This document shows positions 52,089-60,536 of a stretch of 64,000 nt of DNA, piece by piece (within the stretch, counting starts at the first letter, position 1; each line of letters begins with the position of its first letter). The position numbers were made by a program, and so were the translations under genes. Where the stretch lies: NCBI RefSeq assembly GCF_025464955.1, contig NZ_JAODNM010000057.1, positions 1 to 64,000 on the forward strand, written 5' to 3'. The notes beneath the pieces are model-generated. The model was not told where the DNA came from, made no database searches, and worked only from the letters and a program-made list of their open reading frames with translations. This DNA is from Amycolatopsis sp. (GTDB lineage: Bacteria; Actinomycetota; Actinomycetes; Mycobacteriales; Pseudonocardiaceae).

Positions 52089-53147
52089 ATGAATGACGCC
52101 ACACTCGACATCGTCGGCTGGTCGGCGATCTCCCCGTTCGGGATCGGTCGCGCCGTGTTCGCCGACGGCGTGCGCGACGGACGGGCCACCAGCGCCCCGA
52201 TCGACCCGGACCGGTGGCGGGCGCCCGTCGACCGCGCCTGCCTGGTGCCGGACTTCGACGTGCGCACGACACTGGGTACCAGGGGTACCCGGGTGATGAA
52301 CCGGGTCACCGGGCTCGCGGTCGGCACTGTCGGCGATCTGCTGAGGCAGGCCGGCGGGAGCACGCCGGCCGAGGAGATCGGGCTCGTGCTGGGCACCGCC
52401 CTGGGGAGCGCCCAGAGCTCGATCGACTTCACCCGCGGTTCGCTCACGGCCGCGGAGCCGTTCGGGGTGGAGTCGGGACTGATCCCGTACGCGGTGATGA
52501 ACGGAGCCGCCGGGCAGTGCGCGATCTGGCACGATCTCAAGGGGCCGAACGCCCCCCTGGCGGCCGGTCGCGCGGCGGGCCTGCTCGCGCTGAACTACGC
52601 CCGGCGGCTGCTTCTGACCGGCCGAGCACGCACGGTCCTCGCGGGCTCCGCCGAGGAGTACTCGGAGGCTCGCGCGTGGCTAGCGCAGGCCAATGGTCAT
52701 CCGGTGTCGGCGCTGGGGGAGGGTTGCGCGATGTTCGCACTGACCACGCAGCGAACCGCGGCGCCGATCGCCACCCTTGTCGGGATCAAGGCGATGTGCT
52801 GTTCAACCGGTGACTGGGCCGGCGTGATCCGCGCGTGTGTCGCCAAGGTGCTGGCGGCCGGCGGGATCGAGCCCGAGCAGATCTGGGCGGCCGCGCCGTC
52901 CGGCGCGGCCGGCGAAGCGGGTGCGGCGGAGCACGCCGTGCTGGCGGACCTGCTGCCGAACAAGGCGTTGCTGGCACCGGTGACCGAGCTCGTCGGCGAG
53001 GCGGATGCCGCGTCGGGGTCGTTCCAGCTCGCGGCGGTGCTCAGCCTCGCGGAATCGGATCCCGCGGCGGCGGGCCGGTTCGCCCTGATCACCTCGGTCG
53101 ACGACGGCGGCTCGGTGGTCGCCGCGTTGGTGCGGCTACCACGGTGA
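52089..53147 (+). CDS. Ketosynthase-like protein without active-site Cys (chain-length-factor-like)
   Basis: A 352-residue thiolase-fold protein. IVGWSAISPFGIGRAVFADG at the start, GLVLGTALGSAQSS in the middle, and ALGEGCAMFALTTQ later match ketosynthases. Where a KS has the nucleophile (for example TACATSA), this protein reads LKGPNAPLAAGRAAGLLAL, with Gly or Arg and no Cys. It therefore resembles a chain-length factor or another KS partner. It is also shorter than most CLFs (about 400). A partner could be the full KS at 60537. It starts 44 bp after the ACP gene. Confidence 0.7.
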   Translation: MNDATLDIVGWSAISPFGIGRAVFADGVRDGRATSAPIDPDRWRAPVDRACLVPDFDVRTTLGTRGTRVMNRVTGLAVGTVGDLLRQAGGSTPAEEIGLVLGTALGSAQSSIDFTRGSLTAAEPFGVESGLIPYAVMNGAAGQCAIWHDLKGPNAPLAAGRAAGLLALNYARRLLLTGRARTVLAGSAEEYSEARAWLAQANGHPVSALGEGCAMFALTTQRTAAPIATLVGIKAMCCSTGDWAGVIRACVAKVLAAGGIEPEQIWAAAPSGAAGEAGAAEHAVLADLLPNKALLAPVTELVGEADAASGSFQLAAVLSLAESDPAAAGRFALITSVDDGGSVVAALVRLPR

Positions 53148-53220
53148 GCACCAGGGGCTGGCTGATCGGGGCAGGCCCCGGCCTCGCCGTTCTCGTCGGG
53201 GATCGGCCTCCGGGAGGCGG

Positions 53221-53271
53221 CTTGCGTACACCGTACCAAGATGGCTAGACTGACGGTGTCGTACGGTGTAC
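53221..53271. promoter_or_regulatory. Predicted TetR operator region before the FMN reductase gene
   Basis: Bases 53221-53247 are identical to 57579-57605 in front of the MFS gene (27 of 27 bases). Within it GTACACCGTAC (53226-53236) is inverted 25 bp further on as GTACGGTGTAC (53261-53271). A TetR-type dimer could bind each site. Confidence 0.75.
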
Positions 53272-53325
53272 GAAGTGAAAACAGGGGAGACTGGCTGCCG
53301 AGACAGTCATTGAGGAAGGTGAAGG

Positions 53326-53919
53326 ATGTCCGAGCAGCCGATCAAACTGGCCGTCATCATCGGCAGCGTCCGCGGCGGCCGATTCGGGCCGGTCGTGGCG
53401 AAGTGGTTCGCCCGTCAGGCCGAGGAGCACGACGCGGTGGAGGTCGACGTCATCGATCTGCTCGACTTCCCGCTGCCGCTGCACATGCCGGCCTATGGCC
53501 AGCAGCCCGACGAGCAGACCCTTGAGGTCCGCAACGCGTTGTCCGCCCGGCTGTCCGCCGCGGACGCGTTTGTCGTCGTGACACCGGAGTACAACCACAC
53601 GGTGCCCGCCGGGCTGAAGAACACGATCGACTGGTTCATGCAGGAGTGGATGGCCAAGCCGATCGGCCTGGTCTCCTACGGCGGCATGGGCGGTGGCCTG
53701 CGGGCGGCCGAGCACCTGCGGCAGGTCTTCGCCGAGGTGCACGCGGTCACCGTGCGCGACATGATCAGCTTCCACAACGCGTGGGGCGACTTCGGCGGAC
53801 CCGGCCAGCCGGCCAGCCCCGAGGGCGCGGACGCCGCGGCCAAGAAGCTGATCGACCAGATCGTCTGGTGGGCGCACGCGTTGCGGGACGCGCGAGAGAA
53901 GCGGCCGTACACGGCCTAA
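53326..53919 (+). CDS. NAD(P)H-dependent FMN reductase
   Basis: A 197-residue flavodoxin-like protein. AVIIGSVRGGRFGPVVAKWF is the FMN phosphate loop, VVTPEYNHTVPAGLKNTID the second flavin motif, and SYGGMGGGLRAAEHLRQVF the third. It should reduce FMN or a quinone with NAD(P)H. It may feed reduced flavin to an oxygenase or protect from redox-active polyketide. Its promoter shares a 27-bp operator copy with the MFS gene. A terminator follows at 54097. Confidence 0.85.
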   Translation: MSEQPIKLAVIIGSVRGGRFGPVVAKWFARQAEEHDAVEVDVIDLLDFPLPLHMPAYGQQPDEQTLEVRNALSARLSAADAFVVVTPEYNHTVPAGLKNTIDWFMQEWMAKPIGLVSYGGMGGGLRAAEHLRQVFAEVHAVTVRDMISFHNAWGDFGGPGQPASPEGADAAAKKLIDQIVWWAHALRDAREKRPYTA

Positions 53920-54096
53920 GAGCTACTAACACACTAACTGCTCGGCTCGCGGCGTCCAGGCACGCGATCTGCGGCGTTGTCGTCGTCCCCGGTACAACAG
54001 AGCTACCGGGAACTCCTTCGCCTTGCATCTCACGCACCTGGACGCTGCTCCCTGAGCGAGCGCCATCGTGTTAGAAACTCTTAAGCGGCTATTTCC

Positions 54097-54139
54097 AAGG
54101 CCAGGGGCGCGCGGACTTGTTCCTCGCGCCCCTGGCCTT
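54097..54139 (+). terminator. Strong terminator after the FMN reductase gene
   Basis: AAGGCCAGGGGCGCG (54097-54111) pairs perfectly with 54125-54139 over a 13-nt loop. Only a weak T-tract (TCTGTGT) follows. The 310 bp between 53920 and 54230 hold nothing else recognisable. Confidence 0.75.
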
Positions 54140-54230
54140 TCTGTGTCCCCGTCTTCCTGTGTCCACCGATCCCAGGAGCAGCCGAGGTGCTTGTCCGGGC
54201 AGCATCCCTACCATTCGCGGGAGTCCGAGA

Positions 54231-55187
54231 ATGATCACACTGGAGGCCGTCGAGTCGTTCTTCCCGCCGCGCGTGGTGACGGTGGAGGAGCGGGCGGCGC
54301 AGCTGGAGCTGAACCCGGCGCAGACCCACGCGTTCCGGCGCATCCACGAGCTGGAGCGGATGCACTACGATCCGGAGCTCGACCTCTACGACCTGGTGCT
54401 GCCACCCGCGCAGAAGACGCTGGCGCAGACCGATCCTCGCTCGGTGCGCTACGTGCTCTACGCGCACGCGATCCACGGCGCGAACGGCGCGGCGCCCGAC
54501 ACCGCCCAGCAGATCAAGGAGCGGCTGGGGCTCGACCACGCGACGGCGTTCTCGCTTACCCAGCAGAACTACGCGATCCCGCTGTCGGCCATCGACGTCG
54601 CCGGCGCGCTGCTGGCCGCCGACGGCGATCCGGACGCGCGGGTCCTGCTGGTGACGGGGGAGAAGCCCGATCCGCGGATCGCCAAGCAGATCAACACCGT
54701 GATGCTCGCGGACGGCGCGGCGTCGTGTCTGGTCGCCCTGGACGGCGAGGGCGCCCAGGTGCGGTCGTTCGCGACGCGGACCAGGGGCGCGTACTACGAC
54801 GGCCTGCGTGGCACACCGGAGCAGTTTCGCGAGGCCGCGCAGATGCGGCCGAAAGTGCTGCGGGAAATCATGGACGAGGCCGTCGAGTCGGCCGGCTGCA
54901 CGCTGGCGGACATCCAGTTCATCATCCCGCCCAACCAGGGCCGTCCCTTCTGGAACGGCACGCTGGACGGCGAAGACCTGCTCGCGAAGTGCTTCTTCGA
55001 CAACAACGCGCGCTACAGCCATTGTCTCGCGCCCGACGTGTTGATCAACTACGTCACGATCCGCGAGGAGGGCAGGTTCGAGCCTGGCCGGCCGAGCATG
55101 TTCTTGGCCACCGGCCTCGGCTGGACGTTCTCAGCGATGGTGTTCGTGCCGCCCTCGGTTACCGGAGGTTCCAGGAGATGGCTCTAA
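54231..55187 (+). CDS. KASIII-like protein lacking the Cys-His-Asn triad
   Basis: A 318-residue thiolase-fold protein of the beta-ketoacyl-ACP synthase III type. AVESFFPPRVVTVEERAAQL opens it. LLVTGEKPD, IPPNQGRPFWNG and LATGLGWTFSAMVF are family positions. The region of the catalytic Cys reads ATAFSLTQQNYAIPLSAIDV, with Asn where Cys is expected; the His position reads PPNQG. An Asn-rich segment FFDNNARYSHCLAP holds the third residue's region. It may be an acyltransferase or a structural partner in starter-unit supply. ATG at 54231 has GGGAG upstream. Confidence 0.7.
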   Translation: MITLEAVESFFPPRVVTVEERAAQLELNPAQTHAFRRIHELERMHYDPELDLYDLVLPPAQKTLAQTDPRSVRYVLYAHAIHGANGAAPDTAQQIKERLGLDHATAFSLTQQNYAIPLSAIDVAGALLAADGDPDARVLLVTGEKPDPRIAKQINTVMLADGAASCLVALDGEGAQVRSFATRTRGAYYDGLRGTPEQFREAAQMRPKVLREIMDEAVESAGCTLADIQFIIPPNQGRPFWNGTLDGEDLLAKCFFDNNARYSHCLAPDVLINYVTIREEGRFEPGRPSMFLATGLGWTFSAMVFVPPSVTGGSRRWL

Positions 55188-55874
55188 GACTGGGTTTCGC
55201 CACGTCCGTGGCGCGAGCGGGCGCCGATCCCGACCTCGGCCATATCGGGTTGGTGGACCGGCTGCTCGACCAGCAGCCGGTCGCGGGCGCCGATCTCGTC
55301 GTGCTCGCCTACGCGAACGCGGACCGCAACGGCCACCAGACCGTCGCGTCCTATCTGAACATGCGAACCGGTGACGAGGCGCACAGCTTCGCCTTGAGCG
55401 GGCAGGGGGATCGGCACGCCGTTCAGCGCTTTGCGGGTCATCGACGCCTACGCGCGCACCGGCCGCGCCCGCCGGCCGGTGATCGGGATCGTCGAGTGCT
55501 CGCAGCCGGGTTCGCCCGGTGATTCGGCTGTACTGCTGGGTTTCCGGGCGGGCGACGGGTTCGGACTCGCCGAACCCGTCCAGGAGACCGGCGACGCCGA
55601 TGAACTGGCCGCGCGGCTGGCCTCGTTGGCGGCGGCGCACGGTCGTCTGCTCGTCGTCCTAGGCAGCACCGTTGACCCGGCCGTGGCGGCCATCGCGGGG
55701 GTCGACGTGCTGGTCGCCGATCCTGGCGGCGCTTGCACGGGTGTGTGGCTCGAACTCGCGCGACACTGGCAGGAGTGGTCGGATTCCTATCCGGCAGTCG
55801 CGCTGGCCGACCACGATGCCCTGACGCGTAGGGGATATCTCGCCGTGCTGCGGACCACTCCGGCATCGCGGTGA
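55178..55874 (+). pseudogene. KASIII N-half-like partner gene, frameshifted
   Basis: Starts ATG 55178, overlapping the KASIII-like gene by 10 bp with AGGAG just upstream. The first frame gives GADPDLGHIGLVDRLLDQQP and ADLVVLAYANADRNGHQTVA, and the frame continues as GIGTPFSALRVIDAYARTG only after a shift at the GGGGG run 55405-55409. With one G removed, one open frame of about 231 residues runs to 55874. The fold resembles the first half of a thiolase-type protein. It might pair with the KASIII-like protein. Function not recognised. Sequencing error is a real alternative to a pseudogene. Confidence 0.65.
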
Positions 55875-56815
55875 ACGCCGTCTGGGTGTTCTCCGGGCAC
55901 GGCTGCCAGACGGCTGAGATGGCCCGGGAGCTGATCGCGCTGCCGCCGTTCGCCGAAGTGCTCGACGAACTGGAGCCGGTGTTCGCCGAGGAGATCGACT
56001 TCTCGCCGCGGCGGTCGCTCGCGCTGGGCAGGCTCGGTGGCTCCGACCGGGTTCATGCGCTGATCTTCGTGGTGCAGCTGGGCCTGGCCGCGCTGCTGCG
56101 GTCGCACGGGATGCGGCCGGCCGCCGTCATCGGGCACTCGGTGGGGGAGGTGGCGGCGGCGGTCACCGCCGGCGAGCTCTCGCCCGCCGACGGCGCCAGG
56201 CTGATCTGCCGGCGATCACTGCTGCTGCGCAGGGTCGGCGGCCGGGGTGCGATGGCACTGGCCACGCTGGGGTTCGATGAGGTCGAGCGGCGGTTGGCCG
56301 GTCGGGAGGACGTGGTCGCCGCCGTCGCGTCGGGGCCGAGGGCATCGGTGATCGCCGGTGACGGGCTCGCCGTGGCCGAGGTGGCGGCCGCGTGGCGGGC
56401 CGAGCGGATCGGTGTGCTTCCGGTGCCCGGCGACATCGGCTTCCACAGTCCGCAGATGGACCCGTTGCTCGACGAACTGGTGGCGGCGGTGTCCGAGCTG
56501 CCGCATCGGCCGGGGCGGCTGCGCCGGTACTCGACGGTGCGCACCAGCGCGACGGCGGCCGCGTACTGGGCGGCCAACCTGCGCGGAACGGTCCGCCTGG
56601 ACCTGGCCGTCGCGGCCGCCGCCGCGGACGGTCACCGTGCGTTCGTCGAGATCGCGCCGCACCCGGTGCTGGCCCACGCGATCACCGACACGCTTCGCGC
56701 CTCGGGCGTGCCTGACGGCAGCGTCACCGCGGTGCAGCGCCGCGGTCGCCCGCAGCGGCAGACACTGCTCGCCGCGCTCGGCACCCTGCACTCCCTGGGC
56801 GCCGTCGCGGGCTGA
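55871..56815 (+). CDS. Malonyl-CoA:ACP acyltransferase-like protein
   Basis: A 314-residue acyltransferase. VWVFSGHGCQTAEMARELIA is the N-terminal motif (GQGSQ is replaced by GHGCQ), IGHSVGEVAAAVTAGELSP holds the Ser nucleophile in GHSVG, and HSPQMDPLLDELVAAV has the catalytic His. ANLRGTVRLDLAVAAA and EIAPHPVLA complete the family. It probably loads malonyl or a starter acyl group on the cluster's ACP. GTG start overlaps the previous stop by 4 bp. Confidence 0.8.
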   Translation: MNAVWVFSGHGCQTAEMARELIALPPFAEVLDELEPVFAEEIDFSPRRSLALGRLGGSDRVHALIFVVQLGLAALLRSHGMRPAAVIGHSVGEVAAAVTAGELSPADGARLICRRSLLLRRVGGRGAMALATLGFDEVERRLAGREDVVAAVASGPRASVIAGDGLAVAEVAAAWRAERIGVLPVPGDIGFHSPQMDPLLDELVAAVSELPHRPGRLRRYSTVRTSATAAAYWAANLRGTVRLDLAVAAAAADGHRAFVEIAPHPVLAHAITDTLRASGVPDGSVTAVQRRGRPQRQTLLAALGTLHSLGAVAG

Positions 56816-56823
56816 TCGGCCGG

Positions 56824-57552
56824 TCACCGATTGGTCAGGCTCGCCTGCATGCTGTCCAGCACGAGGTCCAGCCCGTACTGGAAGCGCTCGTCCGGCTTCA
56901 TGTGCGGGCTGTCCGTCTCCAGCAGCATCCTGGCGAACATCGGGTACTCGCCGGAGGTCACGATCGCGCGGGCGTGCGGGCCCGACTGCCGTATCCATTC
57001 CTGCATATCGACCTTGGTACGCCTGGACTCCTCGGCCCAGCCGACCTCGGTGCGCACGAAGCTCTCCACGTAGCCGTTGACCAGGCCGGTGAAACTGACC
57101 AGCTGCTCCATCGGCAGTCCGAAGCCGTCCAGCGAGGAGAACAGGAACTCCTGGTGGCGCAGTGAGTTGGGACCCCAGACGGGATGGCCGGCCAGCCTGG
57201 TGGCCAGCCATGGGTGCCGCAGCCACAGCGCGCGCTTCTCGCGCGCGAACAGGGTGATCCGTTCGCGCCAGTCCATGTCCGGCGTGACGGCGGTGGTCAT
57301 CTCGCCGGCCACCGCGTCGACCATGAGCTCGAGCAGGTCGTCGCGGTTGCCGACATAGTGGTACAGCGACATCACGCCGGCCTTGATCCGCGCGGCGATC
57401 CGGCGCATCGACGTCGCCTCCAGCCCGTCGCTGTCGGCGATCTCGATCGCGGCCGCCGTGATCTGGCTGCGGCTGTAGGTCCGCTGCGGTCCGGGCACTG
57501 TCCCGGCCGGTCGCTCCGGTCGCATCCAGATGGTGCCGAGCTCCTCGGTCAC
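56824..57552 (-). CDS. TetR-family regulator of the PKS locus
   Basis: A 242-residue protein. SRSQITAAAIEIADSDGLEA with TSMRRIAARIKAGVMSLYHY forms the helix-turn-helix. The C-terminal segment has the features of the tetracycline-repressor subgroup (DMDWRERITLFAREKRALWL). It is divergent from the MFS transporter gene, with a 107-bp gap containing the operator repeats. GGGAG lies upstream of the GTG start. Known members of this type release DNA when they bind the exported product. Confidence 0.85.
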   Translation of the reverse strand: MTEELGTIWMRPERPAGTVPGPQRTYSRSQITAAAIEIADSDGLEATSMRRIAARIKAGVMSLYHYVGNRDDLLELMVDAVAGEMTTAVTPDMDWRERITLFAREKRALWLRHPWLATRLAGHPVWGPNSLRHQEFLFSSLDGFGLPMEQLVSFTGLVNGYVESFVRTEVGWAEESRRTKVDMQEWIRQSGPHARAIVTSGEYPMFARMLLETDSPHMKPDERFQYGLDLVLDSMQASLTNR

Positions 57553-57578
57553 TTCGCTCTCCCATCACTCGGCCGCTA

Positions 57579-57630
57579 CTTGCGTACACCGTACCAAGAT
57601 GGCTATCGTAGTTGTCATCGTACGGCGTAC
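57579..57630. promoter_or_regulatory. Operator repeats between the tetR and MFS genes
   Basis: A 27-bp copy of 53221-53247 covers 57579-57605, with GTACACCGTAC at 57584-57594. A second, related copy GTACGGCGTAC lies at 57620-57630, again followed by CAAGATG as in the first. The two cores are 36 bp apart. This is the probable binding region of the divergently encoded TetR protein, controlling both genes. Confidence 0.75.
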
Positions 57631-57659
57631 CAAGATGACTTCGCCCGGAAAGGAAGACA

Positions 57660-59216
57660 ATGTCGGACAACTCGGCGATCGGCACCGCTCCGGCGCCGGC
57701 CGCACCTGTGCGCACCCAGCGGCAGTACTACCTCGGAGTCCTCGCGTTGGCGCTGGGCCTGGTGCTTTCCCTGCTCGACCAGGTGATCGTCAACACCGCG
57801 CTGCCCACGATCGTCGGTGACCTCGGCGGCGTCAGCCAGCTGGCCTGGGTCGTCACCGCTTACCTGGTGGCCACTTCAGCGACCACGCCGCTGTGGGGCA
57901 AACTCGGCGACCTCTACGGCCGCCGAGCCACCTACACGGCGTCCATCTCGATCTTCGTGCTGGGTTCGATCCTGGCCGGGCTGTCCCAGAACATGGACCA
58001 ACTGATCGGCTTCCGGGTGCTGCAGGGCCTCGGCTCCGGCGGCCTGATGGTCGGCGCGTTCGCGCTGATCGGCGACCTGGTGTCCACGCCGGCCGAGCGG
58101 GCCAAGCTACTGGCGGTCATCGGCGGCATCATGCCGGCCGCGCTGGCAGCCGGCCCGCTGCTCGGCGGGATCCTCACCCAGCAGGCCAGTTGGCGCTGGG
58201 CGTTCTACATCAACCTGCCGCTGGCCGCGATCGCGCTGGTGGCCACCGCGCTGGGCGTCCCGGCCAGCGTGCGCAAGCCGGGGGTAAAGATCGACCTCCT
58301 CGGCGGCGGACTGTTGACCGGTGCCATCGTGGCGATCACGCTGCTGGCCAGCTGGGCGGGCACCCGTTACCCGTGGGGTTCGCCGCAGGTCGTCGGGCTG
58401 GCGGTGGCCGCGGTCGTGCTGCTGCTCGCGCTGCCCTTCGTCGAGCGCCGGGCGGTCGAGCCGATCCTGCCGCCCAGGCTGTTCCGCAGCAGGGACTTCA
58501 ACGTCTCCCAGGTGCTCGGCCTGTTCGTCGGCGCGTCCATGCTGGGGTCGATGGTCTACCTGCCGCAGTACATGCAGGACGTGCGGAACGCCTCGCCGAC
58601 CGCGAGCGGCCTGCTGCTGCTGCTGCCCTACACCGCGGGCCTGATCGGCGTCGAGCTGATCGTCGCCAGGATAATGGCCCGCACCGGCAACGCCCGGCCG
58701 TTCCCCATCATCGGCGGCGCGGTAGCCGCCGCCGGCATCCTGCTGCTGTTGGTGCTGGACACCACTACCAACGTGTTCGTCGCGTCCGGTCTCACCTTGG
58801 TCGCGGGCGTCGGCATCGGCCTCATCCTGCAGGCCACCCAGATGATCTCCTTCAGCAGCATCGACCGGCGGGACATCGGCGCCGCCAGCGGCCTGGTCAA
58901 TCTGTTCCGCACCGTCGGCGGCTCGCTGGGCGTCGCGGTGTTCGGCTCGGTCTACACGGCCAGACTGCTGAGCACGCTCACCGATCGGCTCGGCCAGCGG
59001 GACGGCGCGGCGCTCGCCTCGTCCAGCGGCCGGCTCGGCCCGGCCGAGCTGCACAACCTGCCGGCCGCTTCGCTCGACGCCTTCCAACACGCCGTCAGCG
59101 ACGGGCTGCACGGCGTGCTGATCGGTGCGTCGGTCATCGCGGTCGCGAGCTTCGCCCTCGCCTGGTTGCTGAAGGGCGAACTGCGGGTCACACCGAGCGC
59201 GGCCAAGGGCGACTGA
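57660..59216 (+). CDS. MFS exporter, EmrB/QacA (DHA2) 14-segment family
   Basis: A 518-residue protein with 14 hydrophobic segments. LVLSLLDQVIVNTALPTIVG is the DHA2 segment-1 motif D1, and TPLWGKLGDLYGRRATYT is motif A. Probably exports the polyketide or an intermediate by proton antiport and so gives self-resistance. AAGGAAGACA precedes the ATG. A perfect 20-bp stem terminator lies 23 bp after the stop. Confidence 0.9.
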   Translation: MSDNSAIGTAPAPAAPVRTQRQYYLGVLALALGLVLSLLDQVIVNTALPTIVGDLGGVSQLAWVVTAYLVATSATTPLWGKLGDLYGRRATYTASISIFVLGSILAGLSQNMDQLIGFRVLQGLGSGGLMVGAFALIGDLVSTPAERAKLLAVIGGIMPAALAAGPLLGGILTQQASWRWAFYINLPLAAIALVATALGVPASVRKPGVKIDLLGGGLLTGAIVAITLLASWAGTRYPWGSPQVVGLAVAAVVLLLALPFVERRAVEPILPPRLFRSRDFNVSQVLGLFVGASMLGSMVYLPQYMQDVRNASPTASGLLLLLPYTAGLIGVELIVARIMARTGNARPFPIIGGAVAAAGILLLLVLDTTTNVFVASGLTLVAGVGIGLILQATQMISFSSIDRRDIGAASGLVNLFRTVGGSLGVAVFGSVYTARLLSTLTDRLGQRDGAALASSSGRLGPAELHNLPAASLDAFQHAVSDGLHGVLIGASVIAVASFALAWLLKGELRVTPSAAKGD

Positions 59217-59239
59217 CAACCGTCAGGGCCCTCTCCCAG

Positions 59240-59286
59240 ACGCCGCATCGAGGCACCGGCTCCCCACCGGTGCCTCGATGCGGCGT
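59240..59286 (+). terminator. Perfect 20-bp stem terminator after the MFS gene
   Basis: Arms 59240-59259 and 59267-59286 are complementary over the 7-nt loop CTCCCCA. The weak U-tract TGTCGTGTCT follows, which overlaps the leader of the next gene (ribosome-binding GGAGG at 59297-59301), so read-through rather than full termination is possible. Confidence 0.75.
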
Positions 59287-59306
59287 TGTCGTGTCTGGAG
59301 GACACA

Positions 59307-59705
59307 ATGGACGTACTGACAACCTCGTCGCGTGCGAGGCCGCTGTCCGCGCTGGACGCCGTCGAGCGCCGGTCGGACACGGAGATCTTCGCTACCAAGC
59401 TCGTCCGGGCCGACGATCCCTACCTCGTCGGCCACTACCCCGGCTTCACCATTTACCCGGGTGTGTTCATCATCGAGTCCGTCACACAGGCCGTGCGTTC
59501 GGAGTTCGACGCGGACCTGACCACGATCACGTCCGTCCGGTTCACCACGTCGCTCGTGCCCGGCGACACCCTGCGCGTGCACTGCGAGTACGTCCGTGAC
59601 GGCGAAATCCTGATGGTACGGGCCGAGTGCCACAACGGCGACGGCGTGCGCGCCGCACAGATGCGGCTGGTCTTCCGTGTGGCCGGGGTGCCCGCCGATG
59701 CATGA
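59307..59705 (+). CDS. FabZ-like hot-dog dehydratase, His-containing subunit
   Basis: A 132-residue hot-dog protein. VGHYPGFTIYPGVFIIESVT carries both residues known to act in FabZ: His of GHYPG and Glu of the IIES helix. It lacks the N-terminal LPHR segment of standard FabZ. It should remove water from beta-hydroxyacyl-ACP. GGAGG precedes the ATG. The stop overlaps the next gene (ATGCATGA), so the two proteins are probably made in equal amounts and form a heteromer. Confidence 0.8.
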   Translation: MDVLTTSSRARPLSALDAVERRSDTEIFATKLVRADDPYLVGHYPGFTIYPGVFIIESVTQAVRSEFDADLTTITSVRFTTSLVPGDTLRVHCEYVRDGEILMVRAECHNGDGVRAAQMRLVFRVAGVPADA

Positions 59706-60180
59706 CCAGGCGCGCATCCGCGAGGTGCTACCGCACCGGCACCCGATTCTGCTGGTGGACCGCGTCGACGAGATCGTCCACTTCGAGAGCCTGACGGCGG
59801 TCAAGGCCGTGACCGGCAGCGAGCCCTGTTACGCCGATATGGCGGAGACCGCACAGGGCAAGGACTTCGCCTATCCGGCGTCGCTCATCCTCGAATCGTT
59901 CTGCCAGGCGGGCGCTTTCCTCTGGCTGGAGAGCATGCGAGCCGTCGATCGGCGGCTCGACGGCAAGCTCGTCTTCGCGCTGGCCAAGGACGTCGCCTTC
60001 CATCTGCCGGTCTATCCAGGCGACACGCTGCGCCACGAGCTGCGGATGGACCGCGTGCTCGGCGACAACGCCTTTCTCAGCGGCCGGATCCGGGTCGGCG
60101 ACGCGGTGGTCGCCGAGGTCGGTTCGCTGGCCGCCGCCATCCGTCGCGCCGCCGACCTCGACGGTCCGGCCGGGCACTGA
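59698..60180 (+). CDS. FabZ/FabA-like hot-dog dehydratase, subunit without active-site His
   Basis: A 160-residue hot-dog protein. REVLPHRHPILLVDRVDEIV is the FabZ start, and ASLILESFCQAGAF holds the Glu. The GHFPG motif, where the His resides, is replaced by GKDFAYP. In FabZ the active site is formed by His of one subunit and Glu of the other, so this protein and the preceding one could build a mixed active site. It ends the dehydratase pair; a 356-bp gap follows. Confidence 0.8.
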   Translation: MHDQARIREVLPHRHPILLVDRVDEIVHFESLTAVKAVTGSEPCYADMAETAQGKDFAYPASLILESFCQAGAFLWLESMRAVDRRLDGKLVFALAKDVAFHLPVYPGDTLRHELRMDRVLGDNAFLSGRIRVGDAVVAEVGSLAAAIRRAADLDGPAGH

Positions 60181-60536
60181 CCACGGGCACTGACGAACCG
60201 ATCTCTAAATCAGCTCAACACCCGGTGGTCAGAACCTAGTGAAAACGTAGGCTGCCGCTTCTTGTTCTTCGTTGCCGATGCGAAGAAGATTATCCCTAAC
60301 ATCCGGTGCAGTGGTTGCCCGGTAAGGGTTTCCCGAACTCCACCGGCCGGTTCGCCGGCCACCGTCAACGATCGCCGGCGGGGAGCGGAGTGACCGGGAC
60401 CATCCCCGTTAAATCCACTGTGGATGATCTGATCGTCAGGGATGGCGCGCTTCCGCGCGCCGTGCTCACGTTGCGGGGCAGCTGCTCCCCAACGCAACTT
60501 GGTCGTCTTTGACCACTGCCCAGTCGAGGTGACGGT
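60181..60536. other. 356-bp gap before the ketosynthase gene
   Basis: No gene is evident. A perfect 6-bp-arm palindrome ATCCACTGTGGAT lies at 60413-60425, a possible operator. The region probably holds the promoter of the KS-KR-DUF4188-cyclase-KS run. Confidence 0.45.

Noticed and set aside
51834..52532. Extension of the second integrase frame to 52532
   Set aside because: The upstream part is antisense to the ACP and KS-like genes. The natural integrase N-terminus (GSAFKRCSC) begins at 51833.
54068..55522. 484-codon plus-strand frame across the KASIII-like gene
   Set aside because: The first part is a shadow in another frame; only the portion from 55178 codes, as the first half of the frameshifted partner gene.
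59240..59286. A TTG start at 59286 for the first dehydratase
   Set aside because: It lies in the terminator arm; the ATG at 59307 has GGAGG upstream and gives the normal protein start.
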